Made by a program: the position numbers and the translations under genes. Shown here one piece after another: positions 24,257 through 33,129 of a stretch of 64,000 bases of DNA. The number at the start of each line of letters is the position of its first letter. Position 1 is the first letter of the stretch. Below the pieces are notes generated by a model that searched no databases, was not told the DNA's origin, and worked only from the letters and a program-made list of their open reading frames with translations. Where the stretch lies: contig NZ_AWFI01000012.1 in NCBI RefSeq assembly GCF_000682775.1, positions 248,001 through 312,000 on the forward strand, written 5' to 3'. Origin of the DNA: Hyphomonas sp. L-53-1-40 (lineage in GTDB: Bacteria; Pseudomonadota; Alphaproteobacteria; Caulobacterales; Hyphomonadaceae).

Positions 24257-24958
24257 ATGAAAGCCCTTCTGTCTTCCGTCGCGCTTGTTGCCATTCCGCT
24301 GTCTGGCCTGATGGCCCCGCCCGCCTCGGCGCAGCTTGCTGTCTACGACCCGGCCAACCACGCCCAGAACATCCTGCAGGCCGTGCGAGCGCTTCAGGAA
24401 ATCGATAACCAGGTTCGCCAGCTCACCCATGAGATCGACATGATCGAGAAAATGGCGCGGGATTTGGAAACCCTGCCTGTCGAAGTTGCCCGCGCCATCA
24501 TTGCCGACCGTATTCGGCGCATCAGCGAACTCATGCGCGATGCTGAAGGCATCGGGTACGGCGTGGAAGAGGTCGAGGACGAGTATGAGGACCTCTATCC
24601 CGAAACCTATGGCGATACGCCGCCTCAGTCCGATGTACTCGTAGAGGATGCGCGCGCCCGCTGGCGCCAGTCGCGTAGTGCCCACAAGCACACGCTCCTC
24701 ATGGTCGCTGAGACCGTGCGTAACAATGCCGAGGATTCCGAGGCGCTCACTGGTCTCGTGGATGAAAGCCAGACCGCGATTGGCAACCTCCAGGCCCTGC
24801 AGGCCGGCAACCAGATCGGCGCGCTCTCGGCTGAGCAGCTGATCCAGATGGAGGCGCTGATGGCCGCCCATTACCGGGCCATAGCCTTCGACCGGGCACG
24901 TGAGCTTGAAGAGGCCGAACGCGGCCGGGCCCGCCTTAAATCCTTCCTCGGAGACTGA
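24257..24958 (+). CDS. trbJ: TrbJ, VirB5-like T4SS protein
   Basis: 233 residues. A signal peptide ends near residue 25 (PPASAQL), followed by the TrbJ start VYDPANHAQNILQAVRALQE and a long helical, charged protein that fits the VirB5-like pilus-tip/adhesin role. The ATG at 24257 follows AGGAGCCCCC. The next gene (trbL) begins six bases after the stop, so the small trbK entry-exclusion gene usually found here is absent. Confidence 0.93.
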   Translation: MKALLSSVALVAIPLSGLMAPPASAQLAVYDPANHAQNILQAVRALQEIDNQVRQLTHEIDMIEKMARDLETLPVEVARAIIADRIRRISELMRDAEGIGYGVEEVEDEYEDLYPETYGDTPPQSDVLVEDARARWRQSRSAHKHTLLMVAETVRNNAEDSEALTGLVDESQTAIGNLQALQAGNQIGALSAEQLIQMEALMAAHYRAIAFDRARELEEAERGRARLKSFLGD

Positions 24959-24964
24959 CCCGTC

Positions 24965-26284
24965 ATGGAAGAGATGGGCGTCATCGACCGGTTCCTCGAA
25001 ACCTTCATTGCCTATATCGATTCAGGCTTCGGCCTCCTTGCCGGCGATGTCGCTTACCTGACAACCACACTGATAGTCATAGACATCACGCTCGCCGGTC
25101 TCTTCTGGGCGCTGTCGCAGAATGCCGACGTCATGTCGGGCCTCCTCAAGAAGGTGCTCTATGTCGGCTTCTTCGCCTTCATCATCGGCAACTTCACCCT
25201 GCTCGCCAACATCGTGTTCGAGAGCTTCGCGAGCCTCGGTGTGAAGGCGGGCTCCAGCACGCTGACGGCAGGCGACCTTATGCGACCGGGCTATATTGCC
25301 GGGGTCGGGTTCGAGGCGGCAGAACCCTTGCTGGCCGAAATCGGCGACATGCTTGGTCCAATCAGCTTCTTTCACAATTTTATCCTGATCGCTGTCATGT
25401 TCCTGGCCTGGGCGATCATCCTCGTCGCCTTCTTCGTGCTCGCGGTTCAGCTCTTCGTGGCGATCCTGGAATTCAAGCTGACGACGCTGGCCGGGTTCGT
25501 ACTGATCCCGTTCGCGCTCTGGAACAAGACCAGCTTCCTCGCTGAACGCGTGCTCGGCAATGTCGTCACCTCGGGCATCAAGCTGATGGTGCTCGCTATC
25601 GTCGTCGGGATCGGCTCAACGCTCTTTGCTTCGATCACGGATGCTTTCACCGGGCCGGGCGATACGACTCTGGCGCAAGTGATGGGCACCGTGCTTGCCG
25701 CCATCGTCTTTCTCTGGATGGGTGTGTTCGCGCCGGGAATTGCGTCAGGCCTTGTCACCGGGGCGCCGCAGCTTGGCGCCGGTTCGGTCGTCGGCACAAC
25801 AGCCGCTGTGGGTGCGGGCGCGATCCTCGCAGGCACAGGCACAGTCGCTGCTGGACGCGCCGCAATTGGCGGGGCGTCGGCAGCGGTCAAGGCCGGGGCC
25901 TCAATGTCGGGCGCGGCTCGCACCTCGTATGACCTTGGACGGCTTGGTTCCGGCGCCACCGGCTGGCGCGGGCATCTCGCTGGAGCCACAGGTATGGCGC
26001 AGGCTGGCTCGGACGCCATGCGGCGCATGGCCGGACGGCCCTTGCAAGGCGCCCGAAATGCTTACAGGCGCGGCAGTGAAGCCGCCTTTGCGGCAACCGG
26101 CGGGAGCACAGCATCTACAGGCGTCAGCGATGCCGGAATCAGCGGTTCAAGCCCGGCCTGGGCCCGGCGCCTGCGCACAGAACAACGCCTGCAGCATGCC
26201 GGCGCGATCACTGTGCACGCTCTGAAAGATGGCGACCGCGGCATGGCTGGCGAGAACCCGAAACTTCAAAGAGACGAGGACTGA
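24965..26284 (+). CDS. trbL: TrbL, VirB6-type polytopic membrane protein
   Basis: 439 residues. Several membrane segments occupy the first two thirds (for example TTLIVIDITLAGLFWAL and FILIAVMFLAWAIILVAFF), ending near GAGAILAGTGTVAAG, followed by a Gly/Ala/Ser-rich soluble tail. It forms part of the inner-membrane channel. The Pro/Gly-free low-complexity tail is normal for TrbL. trbF begins four bases after the stop. Confidence 0.94.
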   Translation: MEEMGVIDRFLETFIAYIDSGFGLLAGDVAYLTTTLIVIDITLAGLFWALSQNADVMSGLLKKVLYVGFFAFIIGNFTLLANIVFESFASLGVKAGSSTLTAGDLMRPGYIAGVGFEAAEPLLAEIGDMLGPISFFHNFILIAVMFLAWAIILVAFFVLAVQLFVAILEFKLTTLAGFVLIPFALWNKTSFLAERVLGNVVTSGIKLMVLAIVVGIGSTLFASITDAFTGPGDTTLAQVMGTVLAAIVFLWMGVFAPGIASGLVTGAPQLGAGSVVGTTAAVGAGAILAGTGTVAAGRAAIGGASAAVKAGASMSGAARTSYDLGRLGSGATGWRGHLAGATGMAQAGSDAMRRMAGRPLQGARNAYRRGSEAAFAATGGSTASTGVSDAGISGSSPAWARRLRTEQRLQHAGAITVHALKDGDRGMAGENPKLQRDED

Positions 26285-26288
26285 TCCC

Positions 26289-26984
26289 ATGTTCAGGCGA
26301 ACTTCCACCCATTACGGGCAAAGCCCGCATCCCGAAACGCCCTACCAGAAGGCCGGCCAGGTCTGGGATGACCGGATAGGCTCAGCCCGGGTCCAGGCGA
26401 AGAACTGGCGGCTCATGGCGCTCGGTCTGCTCGGACTTCTGGCCGCTTCGTCTGCCGCGCTGGTCTGGCGCAGCCTGCAATCGACGGTGACGCCGTATGT
26501 CGTGGAAGTGGACGATACCGGCGCGGTCAAAGCGGTTGGCCCCGCCCTCGCCAATTACGACCCGACCGATGCACAGGTCGCCCATCACCTCGCCAACTTC
26601 ATCTCCGATGTCCGCAGTCTTTCCATCGATCCGGTCATTGTCCGGCAGAACTGGTTGGCGGCCTATGACTATGTGACCGACAAGGCCGCCATCACGCTCA
26701 GCGATTATGCCCGCGACAATGACCCCTTCGCCGAGATCGGACGTCGCTCGCGCAGTGTCGATGTCGTAAGTGTCGTCCGCGTCTCGGACGAGTCCTTCCA
26801 GGCGCGCTGGCTTGAGAAGACCTACGAGAATGGCGCGCTGACCGGCGTCAAACGGTTCACCGGCCTCTTCACCCTGATCCACTCCCCGCCGCGCGATGCG
26901 CCGACGCTCCGCGCCAACCCGCTCGGCCTCTACATCCACAGCCTCAATTGGGGCGAAGACCTTATCACAGGAGACAACCCATGA
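26289..26984 (+). CDS. trbF: TrbF, VirB8-type core protein
   Basis: 231 residues. A cytoplasmic start contains YQKAGQVWDDRIGSARVQAKNWR, followed by one membrane helix (about residues 40-59) and a periplasmic VirB8 domain with VTPYVVEVDDTGAVKAVGPA and NPLGLYIHSLNWGEDL at the end. It nucleates the T4SS core. The start at 26289 is preferred over upstream in-frame codons because family members begin MFRR and the trbL stop is just before. The stop overlaps the trbG ATG. Confidence 0.94.
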   Translation: MFRRTSTHYGQSPHPETPYQKAGQVWDDRIGSARVQAKNWRLMALGLLGLLAASSAALVWRSLQSTVTPYVVEVDDTGAVKAVGPALANYDPTDAQVAHHLANFISDVRSLSIDPVIVRQNWLAAYDYVTDKAAITLSDYARDNDPFAEIGRRSRSVDVVSVVRVSDESFQARWLEKTYENGALTGVKRFTGLFTLIHSPPRDAPTLRANPLGLYIHSLNWGEDLITGDNP

Positions 26985-27988
26985 TCCGCACTCTCACACT
27001 GGTATCCACACTGGCCCTTACCACCGCCTGCGCCAGCGTTCCGGAGGCCGCGCCGATCGAGCCGGAACTGTTTGTCGCCGCCGCGCAGGTCGAGGACGCA
27101 GAGCCCCGTCCTGTCGAGATCGTCGAAACACCAACACCTTTGCCGCTTCCCGGCCAGATGAAACCGGTCGACGGGGTCAAGCGCACGGTAACCCGTGTCT
27201 ATACCTCGCCCTCCGAGACGATCCGCAAGGGCACTTCAGAAGCCCGGATCGAACCGTCCGTGGACGGCTATGTAAATGCCATTCAGGTCTATCCCTATAC
27301 AGAAGGGGCGCTGTACAGATTGTATGCCGCGCCGGGACAGGTCTCCGACATTGCGCTGCAGCCCGGCGAGACGCTGGTCTCTGTCTCGGCTGGCGATACG
27401 GTGCGCTGGATTGTGGGAGATACATCCTCCGGTTCAGGCGGAACAGCACGCGCACATGTTCTGGTCAAACCGATCGGCGCCGGCCTCTCGACCAATCTCA
27501 TGATTGCGACAGACCGGCGGACCTATCATCTGGAACTGGAGAGCGGTGACGGCACCTATATGGCGGCGTTGTCTTGGCGTTATCCGGCCGACGAGCTCTC
27601 GCAACTCATCTCTCGCAACAGCGCAGCGCTCGCGCGGGAAGAGACATCAATCATGCCGGGTGTTGCACTCGACCGGCTGGACTTTGATTACCTGATCGAT
27701 GGTGACCGTCCAGACTGGCGACCCGTCCGCGTGTTTGATGATGGGCGGCAGGTTTTCATCCAGATGCCGGAAGGGTTGTCGACTATGGAGGCCCCGCCCC
27801 TCTTTGTCCTTGGCGCTTCTGGCGAGGCCGAACTCGTCAATTATCGCCTCAAGGGCAATTACTACATTGTCGATCATCTCTTCCGGGCCGCTGAGCTTCG
27901 CCTTGGTGAGAAATCCCAGACCGTCGTCCGGATCCGCAAACGCGAACCACGTTCCGGTTTGGCAAGTCTGTTCGGGAGCAAGGGATGA
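26981..27988 (+). CDS. trbG: TrbG, VirB9-type outer-ring protein
   Basis: 335 residues. The N-terminal signal has a lipobox-like LALTTACAS, so it may be lipidated. The VirB9 fold follows with RTVTRVYTSPSETIRKGTSE, GDGTYMAALSWRYP and LVNYRLKGNYYIVDHLF. It forms the outer-membrane core complex with TrbI. ATGA overlaps occur with trbF upstream and trbI downstream. Confidence 0.94.
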   Translation: MIRTLTLVSTLALTTACASVPEAAPIEPELFVAAAQVEDAEPRPVEIVETPTPLPLPGQMKPVDGVKRTVTRVYTSPSETIRKGTSEARIEPSVDGYVNAIQVYPYTEGALYRLYAAPGQVSDIALQPGETLVSVSAGDTVRWIVGDTSSGSGGTARAHVLVKPIGAGLSTNLMIATDRRTYHLELESGDGTYMAALSWRYPADELSQLISRNSAALAREETSIMPGVALDRLDFDYLIDGDRPDWRPVRVFDDGRQVFIQMPEGLSTMEAPPLFVLGASGEAELVNYRLKGNYYIVDHLFRAAELRLGEKSQTVVRIRKREPRSGLASLFGSKG

Positions 27989-29241
27989 GCGAGCCAGCCC
28001 CTTTCCCGAAGCAGGCGGATGCGTTGAAACTACGGGCACGCCCCCGCCCCGTCACCCGCATCAACCGGAAAGTCCTGATGATCGGCGCTGGGCTTGGCGT
28101 AATGGGTCTCTTCGCCGCCGCCTCGATTGCGCTCGATCCGCCGAAAGCTGTTGATCCGGCAGATCGTCAGGAACTCTACAACACCTCGACTAAGCGCGCG
28201 CCGGATGGGCTGGCAGACCTTCCCTCCTCCTACGCGACCTGGACGCCTTCGCCGGACACGCCCCGGCTTGGGGCGCCGCTCGCCGGCGATCTTGGCGGCA
28301 CCATGGTGTCGGAAGAGAAAGAATGGGGCCTGGATCCGGACTGGAATGTGGCCCCCACGGAGGATTTTCGGCCCTCGCTCGAAGATGAAGCCTTGCGCGC
28401 TGAACGCCTTGTCGCGGCCAAGCTTGCCGACGCGGCAGGAAAATCCTCCGTGTTCTTCGATATAGGCGCGGGCACGAGCATCGAGCCCGCATCCTTGCCG
28501 TCTGCCGAACTTCCAGCCTCGCTCGGCTCTGAACTGCTGGCACTCGCGGGCCAGGGCGCAGGCGGCTTGCCGACAGGTTTCGACAGCGATGAGAACCTTC
28601 AAGCCCGCAAGATCGCGTTCGCCGACGAGGAGCGAGAGGGCTCGATGTACAACCCGCGTGATCTCGAGACGCCTGTCTCGCCCTATCAGGTCATGGCCGG
28701 CACACTCATCCCGGCCTCGCTGGTCACAGGGCTGAACTCCGACTTGCCAGGCACTGTGGTTGGCCAGGTTACCCAGCCGGTCTATGACACGGTGAGTGGG
28801 CGATATCTGCTGATCCCGCAGGGGGCTCGGCTCATCGGACGTTACCAGTCGGAAGTCTCGTTCGGTCAGCAACGTGCGCTACTGGTCTGGGACAGGATCA
28901 TCTTCCCGGATGGTGGTTCTGTTCAGATTTCGGAACCCTCGGCCGACAAACAGGGCTTTGCGGGTCTCGCCGACCGAACAGATCATCATTGGAGCCGCGT
29001 GTTCGCCGCAGCGGGTCTTGCGACCCTTTTGGGTATCGGGTCGGAGCTTGGCTCAGATGATGACGACATTGAGCGGGCCATCCGGCGCGGGTTCGGGGAT
29101 AGTGTCTCCGAAGCGGGCTCGCGCGTCGTTGATCGCAATCTCGGCATCCAGCCGACACTGCGTATCCGGCCGGGCTGGCCGGTCCGCGTGATCGTCACGC
29201 GCGACCTTGTTCTGAAACCCTATTCTGACGGAGGACGCTAA
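27985..29241 (+). CDS. trbI: TrbI, VirB10-type core protein
   Basis: 418 residues: a cytoplasmic start, one membrane helix (about residues 31-51), a proline-containing periplasmic linker, and the C-terminal VirB10 beta-barrel domain with SPYQVMAGTLIPASLVTGLN, GRYLLIPQGARLIGRY and GWPVRVIVTRDLVLKPY. It spans both membranes and gates the channel. The stop overlaps the start of the DUF2274 gene by one base. Confidence 0.95.
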   Translation: MSEPAPFPKQADALKLRARPRPVTRINRKVLMIGAGLGVMGLFAAASIALDPPKAVDPADRQELYNTSTKRAPDGLADLPSSYATWTPSPDTPRLGAPLAGDLGGTMVSEEKEWGLDPDWNVAPTEDFRPSLEDEALRAERLVAAKLADAAGKSSVFFDIGAGTSIEPASLPSAELPASLGSELLALAGQGAGGLPTGFDSDENLQARKIAFADEEREGSMYNPRDLETPVSPYQVMAGTLIPASLVTGLNSDLPGTVVGQVTQPVYDTVSGRYLLIPQGARLIGRYQSEVSFGQQRALLVWDRIIFPDGGSVQISEPSADKQGFAGLADRTDHHWSRVFAAAGLATLLGIGSELGSDDDDIERAIRRGFGDSVSEAGSRVVDRNLGIQPTLRIRPGWPVRVIVTRDLVLKPYSDGGR

Positions 29242-29477
29242 TGGTGCTTCGTATCGCCCAGCTACCAGACCGCACACCGGTCAAACTCACGCTCTCTGTC
29301 GACCCCGATCTTGCTTTGGCCCTCGAGGATTACGCGGCGATCTATGCCGACACCTATGGGGCTAAAGAAAAACCCGAGACCCTGGCTCCCGCCATGCTGG
29401 AAATGTTTCTCGCAGGCGATGCCGGGTTCAAGCGGGCCCGCAAGGCCCTTCATGCCAAAGCCAGCAAAGGAGCTTGA
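29241..29477 (+). CDS. DUF2274 family protein
   Basis: 78 residues, MVLRIAQLPDRTPVKLTLSV..., a small protein that regularly follows trbI in ICEs of this type. Resembles a ribbon-helix-helix start with a strand (PVKLTLSVDPDLALALEDYA), so DNA binding is possible but unproven. Coupled to trbI by a one-base overlap. Confidence 0.88.
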   Translation: MVLRIAQLPDRTPVKLTLSVDPDLALALEDYAAIYADTYGAKEKPETLAPAMLEMFLAGDAGFKRARKALHAKASKGA

Positions 29478-29478
29478 T

Positions 29479-29790
29479 ATGGCAACCATCGGAACCTTCA
29501 GCCAGAAGGAAGGCAAGTGGACCGGCACGATCCGGACCATGACAATCAATGTGAAAGCGCAGATGGTGCCTGTCGCCGAGCCGGTCGAGGATGGCCCGGC
29601 CTTTCGCATCTTTGCAGGCGGCGCAGAACTCGGCGCCGCCTGGCGCGAGGAGAGCAAGGATGGCGAGACGCCTTACCTTGCCGTGAAGCTCGATGATCCG
29701 GGCTTCGACAAGCCGATCCGGGCGGCCTTCTTCGAAAAGGAAGAGGATGGCAGCGGCGTGCTGGTCTGGAACCGGCAGAAGCTGAACTAA
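29479..29790 (+). CDS. DUF736 domain protein (second copy)
   Basis: 103 residues beginning MATIGTFSQKEGKWTGTI and ending SGVLVWNRQKLN, the DUF736 layout. It begins one base after the DUF2274 stop, so it belongs to the end of the trb operon; AAAGGAGCTTG provides the ribosome site. It is clearly divergent from the copy at 773 and shares only the family pattern (GT...T, RIFAG, WxR). Function unknown. Confidence 0.9.
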   Translation: MATIGTFSQKEGKWTGTIRTMTINVKAQMVPVAEPVEDGPAFRIFAGGAELGAAWREESKDGETPYLAVKLDDPGFDKPIRAAFFEKEEDGSGVLVWNRQKLN

Positions 29791-29806
29791 GCCCTTGAAG
29801 GACGGC

Positions 29807-30016
29807 ATGAAATCCGCGGACACTGGCGATATCGAGGACGCCCTCGATATCGCTGCGCGGATCATTGACCGCTTTGGATACCGCTATTGGCCAATCTTTG
29901 AGCGCTTAGAGGCAGAGCTCGAAAACCGCACCAGTCGCGAAATGCGGATTCAGGCCAGGCTAAACCCGGCCATGACGGAAACCAACCAATCCGGGCAGCC
30001 ATCTCGCTATCAATAA
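29807..30016 (+). CDS. Small conserved protein of ICE backbones
   Basis: 69 residues with ALDIAARIIDRFGYRYWPIFER followed by a basic, helical ELENRTSREMRIQARL. I recall short proteins with this ARIID.YG..YWPIF.RLE pattern from the same place in related ICEs. No function is known. The ATG at 29807 is preferred to the TTG at 29795; AAGGACGG just upstream can serve as ribosome site. Last backbone gene before cargo block C. Confidence 0.65.
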   Translation: MKSADTGDIEDALDIAARIIDRFGYRYWPIFERLEAELENRTSREMRIQARLNPAMTETNQSGQPSRYQ

Positions 30017-30238
30017 GGACCTATATCGGTACTTTCAGCGCTTTTCATTTAGCATTTGACGGAACGCCCGATGACGCACCGGCTTCATGCCGCATCGACA
30101 ATGGGTCACCCGCCATGCAAACCAAAGATTGGAAATTATTCTGGCCGGCCGCCCTGTTAACGCCATGGAGATGGGGACCCGTCAATCTTGGAAAAATCGA
30201 TTCGCACCATCAAACTCAGCCGTTTGGGCAGTACTGCA

Positions 30239-30859
30239 ATGCACAAAGACCATCACATCCGGAATGCGCTCCACTCAAAGAAGCTGAGCCATCTCAAGCA
30301 ATGCCGTGATACGCTTGTCATCGATGAGCTCGGCTTGTCCCATGCACGAAGCCGTATCGATATAGCCGTCCTGAATGGCACGCTTCACGGCTACGAAATT
30401 AAGAGCGAAGCCGACAATCTGGACCGATTTGAATTGCAATTGCAGACGTATAGCCAAGCGCTAGGCCGCCTCACATTCGTTTGCGCAACAAAGCATGTGC
30501 AAACCGTGCTCGAACATGCACCCAACTGGTGTGGCGTGATGGAAGCGCGACGCGGCGCACGCGGGGCAGTCCTTTTTTCAACACTCCGGCGCGCCAGCTC
30601 AAATCCGCACCTCGACACAGAAGTTCTTGCTCGTTTGCTGTGGCGCGATGAAGCCGTAAAGTTGCTCATAACCAAAGGGATACCAGCATCCGGTTTACGC
30701 GGCCCTCGCCGGGAGCTTTATACCTTGATTTCAGATGTGTGCTCCAAGAACGAGATCTTGTCCGAAATCAAGATGGCTATGCGCCAGCGTGAAAACTGGC
30801 GAGATCGTCCAGTACGACTGTCATATGATGACTTATCCCTACATGTTTCCAGCGCGTGA
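30239..30859 (+). CDS. sce7726-family protein, probable PD-(D/E)XK nuclease
   Basis: 206 residues from the ATG at 30239 (HIRNALH is the family start; the frame is open to a TTG at 30188, so 17 more residues are possible). Family signature TLVIDELGLSHARSRIDIAV is clear. Read as a nuclease, the residues Asp41 (RIDIAV), Glu53 and Lys55 (GYEIKS) form a D-x11-ExK site, and QLQTY (67-71) matches the QxxxY helix of RecB-type PD-(D/E)XK enzymes. That functional reading is my inference. The gene converges on the beta-family gene, and their 3' ends overlap by 83 bases. No clear ribosome site is seen before either start. By eye lower GC than the trb genes. Confidence 0.75.
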   Translation: MHKDHHIRNALHSKKLSHLKQCRDTLVIDELGLSHARSRIDIAVLNGTLHGYEIKSEADNLDRFELQLQTYSQALGRLTFVCATKHVQTVLEHAPNWCGVMEARRGARGAVLFSTLRRASSNPHLDTEVLARLLWRDEAVKLLITKGIPASGLRGPRRELYTLISDVCSKNEILSEIKMAMRQRENWRDRPVRLSYDDLSLHVSSA

Positions 30860-31862
30860 GATTGCTGGTGCCCTCAGAGCGCGCCGCGCATTGGGTAATG
30901 TAGTGGTCTCCGAATGAGTATGAAGATCCTTTGAATTCAGAAAGCAGAACGATTGCATCGCAATGACCATACATTTGATCACGGTTGTCGCGAAAAGAAC
31001 CTCCCTTTTCGACGTGCCAGGAATTGTCAGTGGCATAAATGACTTTTCCTGCGGGTTTCACCATGCGCATATCCATCGCGACGAATCCAGGATGGGTAAT
31101 TGTATAGTCGCCGAAATTCGGCAGGCGCCCAACAGACGGTAGTGAGCCGATTAGCGACTTATAGAATATCCAGTGATTTCTCGGAATCGACGACGCCCCC
31201 GTTGCGATACCTGCCATACTCTCGGGAAAACCTGTACCAATGAGCGCAAAGTTCCTGAATTGCTCAAGGATAGGAAAAGCCCGGAATTGGGCGAGAAGAG
31301 CATTAACGAACGGCACGAGCGGGTCGTAGTTTGGCGCCTCAATATCGACCAACAGGTCGGTCTCACTGATGTCGCATCCGACAGCATTCAATACCGCCAA
31401 GGAACGCGCAACCTTGTCAGGGTGGATCAGATCCACGAGCGTTAATCGCAATCCAAGTCCGAGTTGATCTTTCGAGACGATATCACCGATCACTTTTAGC
31501 GTGGCCAACGGCATATCGAGGGACGCAACGGGAATAGCTGTCGCCCTATCGTCGCGGAGGCCATCAAAGACGTACTGGTAGGTGACACGACCATCATCCA
31601 TAAGTGCTTCTCTAAGAGTGGGATGAAGGTCGACCCAACACGGCCGGGTTCCCCATTTCTTTTTGAGACGCGTTGCGAAAGGATGGACATGTTGATGCGG
31701 CGTCTTTTTCGGAACACCCAGTTCGAAATCGAATTCGAGCGGGGGAATTGTGACGAGAGGGCAGATTCGATCTTTACGATCCTCAGGAAGGAAGAGCAAA
31801 GATTGATACTCCGCCTGCCGCCAACGCAATGATGGCGTGTAATCTTGGATATCGAGCTTCAC
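30777..31862 (-). CDS. Beta-family protein (T4 beta-like, sce7725 type)
   Basis: 361 residues, a soluble barrel-like protein with YTPSLRWRQAEYQSLLFLP at the start, LRLTLVDL in the middle and SNLTRWKHVGISHH near the end, which I recognise as the beta protein family (PF14350). The family name comes from a T4 protein and its cellular role is unclear; sce7725/sce7726 are neighbours in Sorangium and recur together. Here it follows the XRE-ImmA gene by one base (31864 to 31862), so it is the third gene of a minus-strand operon. Its final 83 bases are antisense to the sce7726-type gene. Confidence 0.75.
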   Translation of the reverse strand: MKLDIQDYTPSLRWRQAEYQSLLFLPEDRKDRICPLVTIPPLEFDFELGVPKKTPHQHVHPFATRLKKKWGTRPCWVDLHPTLREALMDDGRVTYQYVFDGLRDDRATAIPVASLDMPLATLKVIGDIVSKDQLGLGLRLTLVDLIHPDKVARSLAVLNAVGCDISETDLLVDIEAPNYDPLVPFVNALLAQFRAFPILEQFRNFALIGTGFPESMAGIATGASSIPRNHWIFYKSLIGSLPSVGRLPNFGDYTITHPGFVAMDMRMVKPAGKVIYATDNSWHVEKGGSFRDNRDQMYGHCDAIVLLSEFKGSSYSFGDHYITQCAARSEGTSNLTRWKHVGISHHMTVVLDDLASFHAGA

Positions 31863-31863
31863 C

Positions 31864-33129
31864 TTAGCCCTCCTCGAATTGGCGGTGCACTTCGCCCTGT
31901 CCGACCAGGTCGGTCAGGATGGTGTAGTCATTTCGTTCTCGGCGTATCCGGCCTGCGAGAATGCTAGGATGAATATTGAGCCGCTCGGCATCCAACCGGA
32001 CAGCATCTGCCGATAAAGCGAAGCGGGAAAGGCAGGCCGCCCAGCTTTCCGGTGGAACGAGCATGTCCAGCGCAAAATTGTCCGCTTCCTTTTCGAGTAT
32101 GTCATCGCCCGTTGGCCCTTCTTCATCAAAGAAATCAAAATGCGTGTGGTCAAATAAATGTCGAAAGACGTGCCCCAGCTCATGAAGAAGAACGAACCAA
32201 AAATTATCCAGCCGATCGAAACGCAACGTAAGCGCCACGATGGGATTGTCTGAAAGAGACAGCATCGCTGCCCCATCCAGGTACGAGCCCGGGAGATGTG
32301 GTTCGATTACAAGAACAACCCCGTGGCGCCACAACATATCCGCTGCTTTTGACGGGCCCTCATCATCAGCTGACAGACCAACCAGTTCCTTCACCCAATT
32401 TTCATTGTGATCAAAATCGGGTAGCTGCGACACATTCGTTTTCTGGCGCGCAAGGTCTAGAACTCTGACCTGCCACGCCAGCAACGCAATTTCGTCCGGA
32501 AGATTCTTGCCGCGGAGTTTTTTCCTATGGTGAGCACCGGCAATAGCACCTCCCGCAACGGTCTCTACATAGGCCCGCGCTCCTGCTACCAGGCTTTGTC
32601 CGAGTTCCGGCTTGAACCAACTTCGCCGAACCATCTCCTTCACAGGAAACTTGTCCCATGCGACATCGTCGAGACTTCTCCACGTCAAGACACCCCCGGA
32701 TTGTTCGTCATTGGAAGAAAAGGATTGAGCGACCTGTACGCCCAGCACATCTGCGAGCTCAATCAGTCTCGAAAGAGAAGCGCCCAGATAACCGTTCGCT
32801 TCATACCGTTGAACTTGCTGTTGTTTCATGTCTAGCATCGCGGCGAGCTCAGTCTGGCTCCACCCTTTTGCAATTCGAGCCTGGACAAGAATTCTGGGCA
32901 AATCCGCCAGAGAATAACTTTCGGAAAAGGCGATCTGACGATCCCGAAGCAACTCGTATTCCTGAATTTCTACCTCGATATCCGCGATCTGGCTCTTGAG
33001 AGCATCGGCCTCAATTTTCGCAATCCATGAATTGGGGTCGTCGGTCGTCGTCTGGCACTGATCAAGAGCAGCACGGAGACGTTCCAGTTCACGCTTTGCT
33101 ACCGATAGCTGTTTGTTGCTAAGTATCAT
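31864..33129 (-). CDS. XRE regulator fused to ImmA/IrrE metallopeptidase
   Basis: 421 residues: an N-terminal coiled coil (about 1-70), an XRE helix-turn-helix (ARIAKGWSQTELAAMLDMKQ, about 88-108), and a C-terminal zinc peptidase with LLHELGHVFRH (HExxH, about 315) and EKEADNFALDML supplying the third ligand. Known ImmA/IrrE proteins cleave a partner repressor or regulator in response to DNA damage or competing DNA. A fusion with XRE can act as self-regulating repressor/antitoxin. It overlaps the DUF6932 gene by four bases (ATGA) and is directly followed by the beta gene. The likely operator is the dyad at 33607-33624. Confidence 0.88.
   Translation of the reverse strand: MILSNKQLSVAKRELERLRAALDQCQTTTDDPNSWIAKIEADALKSQIADIEVEIQEYELLRDRQIAFSESYSLADLPRILVQARIAKGWSQTELAAMLDMKQQQVQRYEANGYLGASLSRLIELADVLGVQVAQSFSSNDEQSGGVLTWRSLDDVAWDKFPVKEMVRRSWFKPELGQSLVAGARAYVETVAGGAIAGAHHRKKLRGKNLPDEIALLAWQVRVLDLARQKTNVSQLPDFDHNENWVKELVGLSADDEGPSKAADMLWRHGVVLVIEPHLPGSYLDGAAMLSLSDNPIVALTLRFDRLDNFWFVLLHELGHVFRHLFDHTHFDFFDEEGPTGDDILEKEADNFALDMLVPPESWAACLSRFALSADAVRLDAERLNIHPSILAGRIRRERNDYTILTDLVGQGEVHRQFEEG

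Noticed and set aside
30115..30309. Open frame starting MQTKDWKLFW before the sce7726-type gene
   Set aside because: It lies in a different frame across the start of the sce7726-type gene, with no recognised family and no ribosome site.
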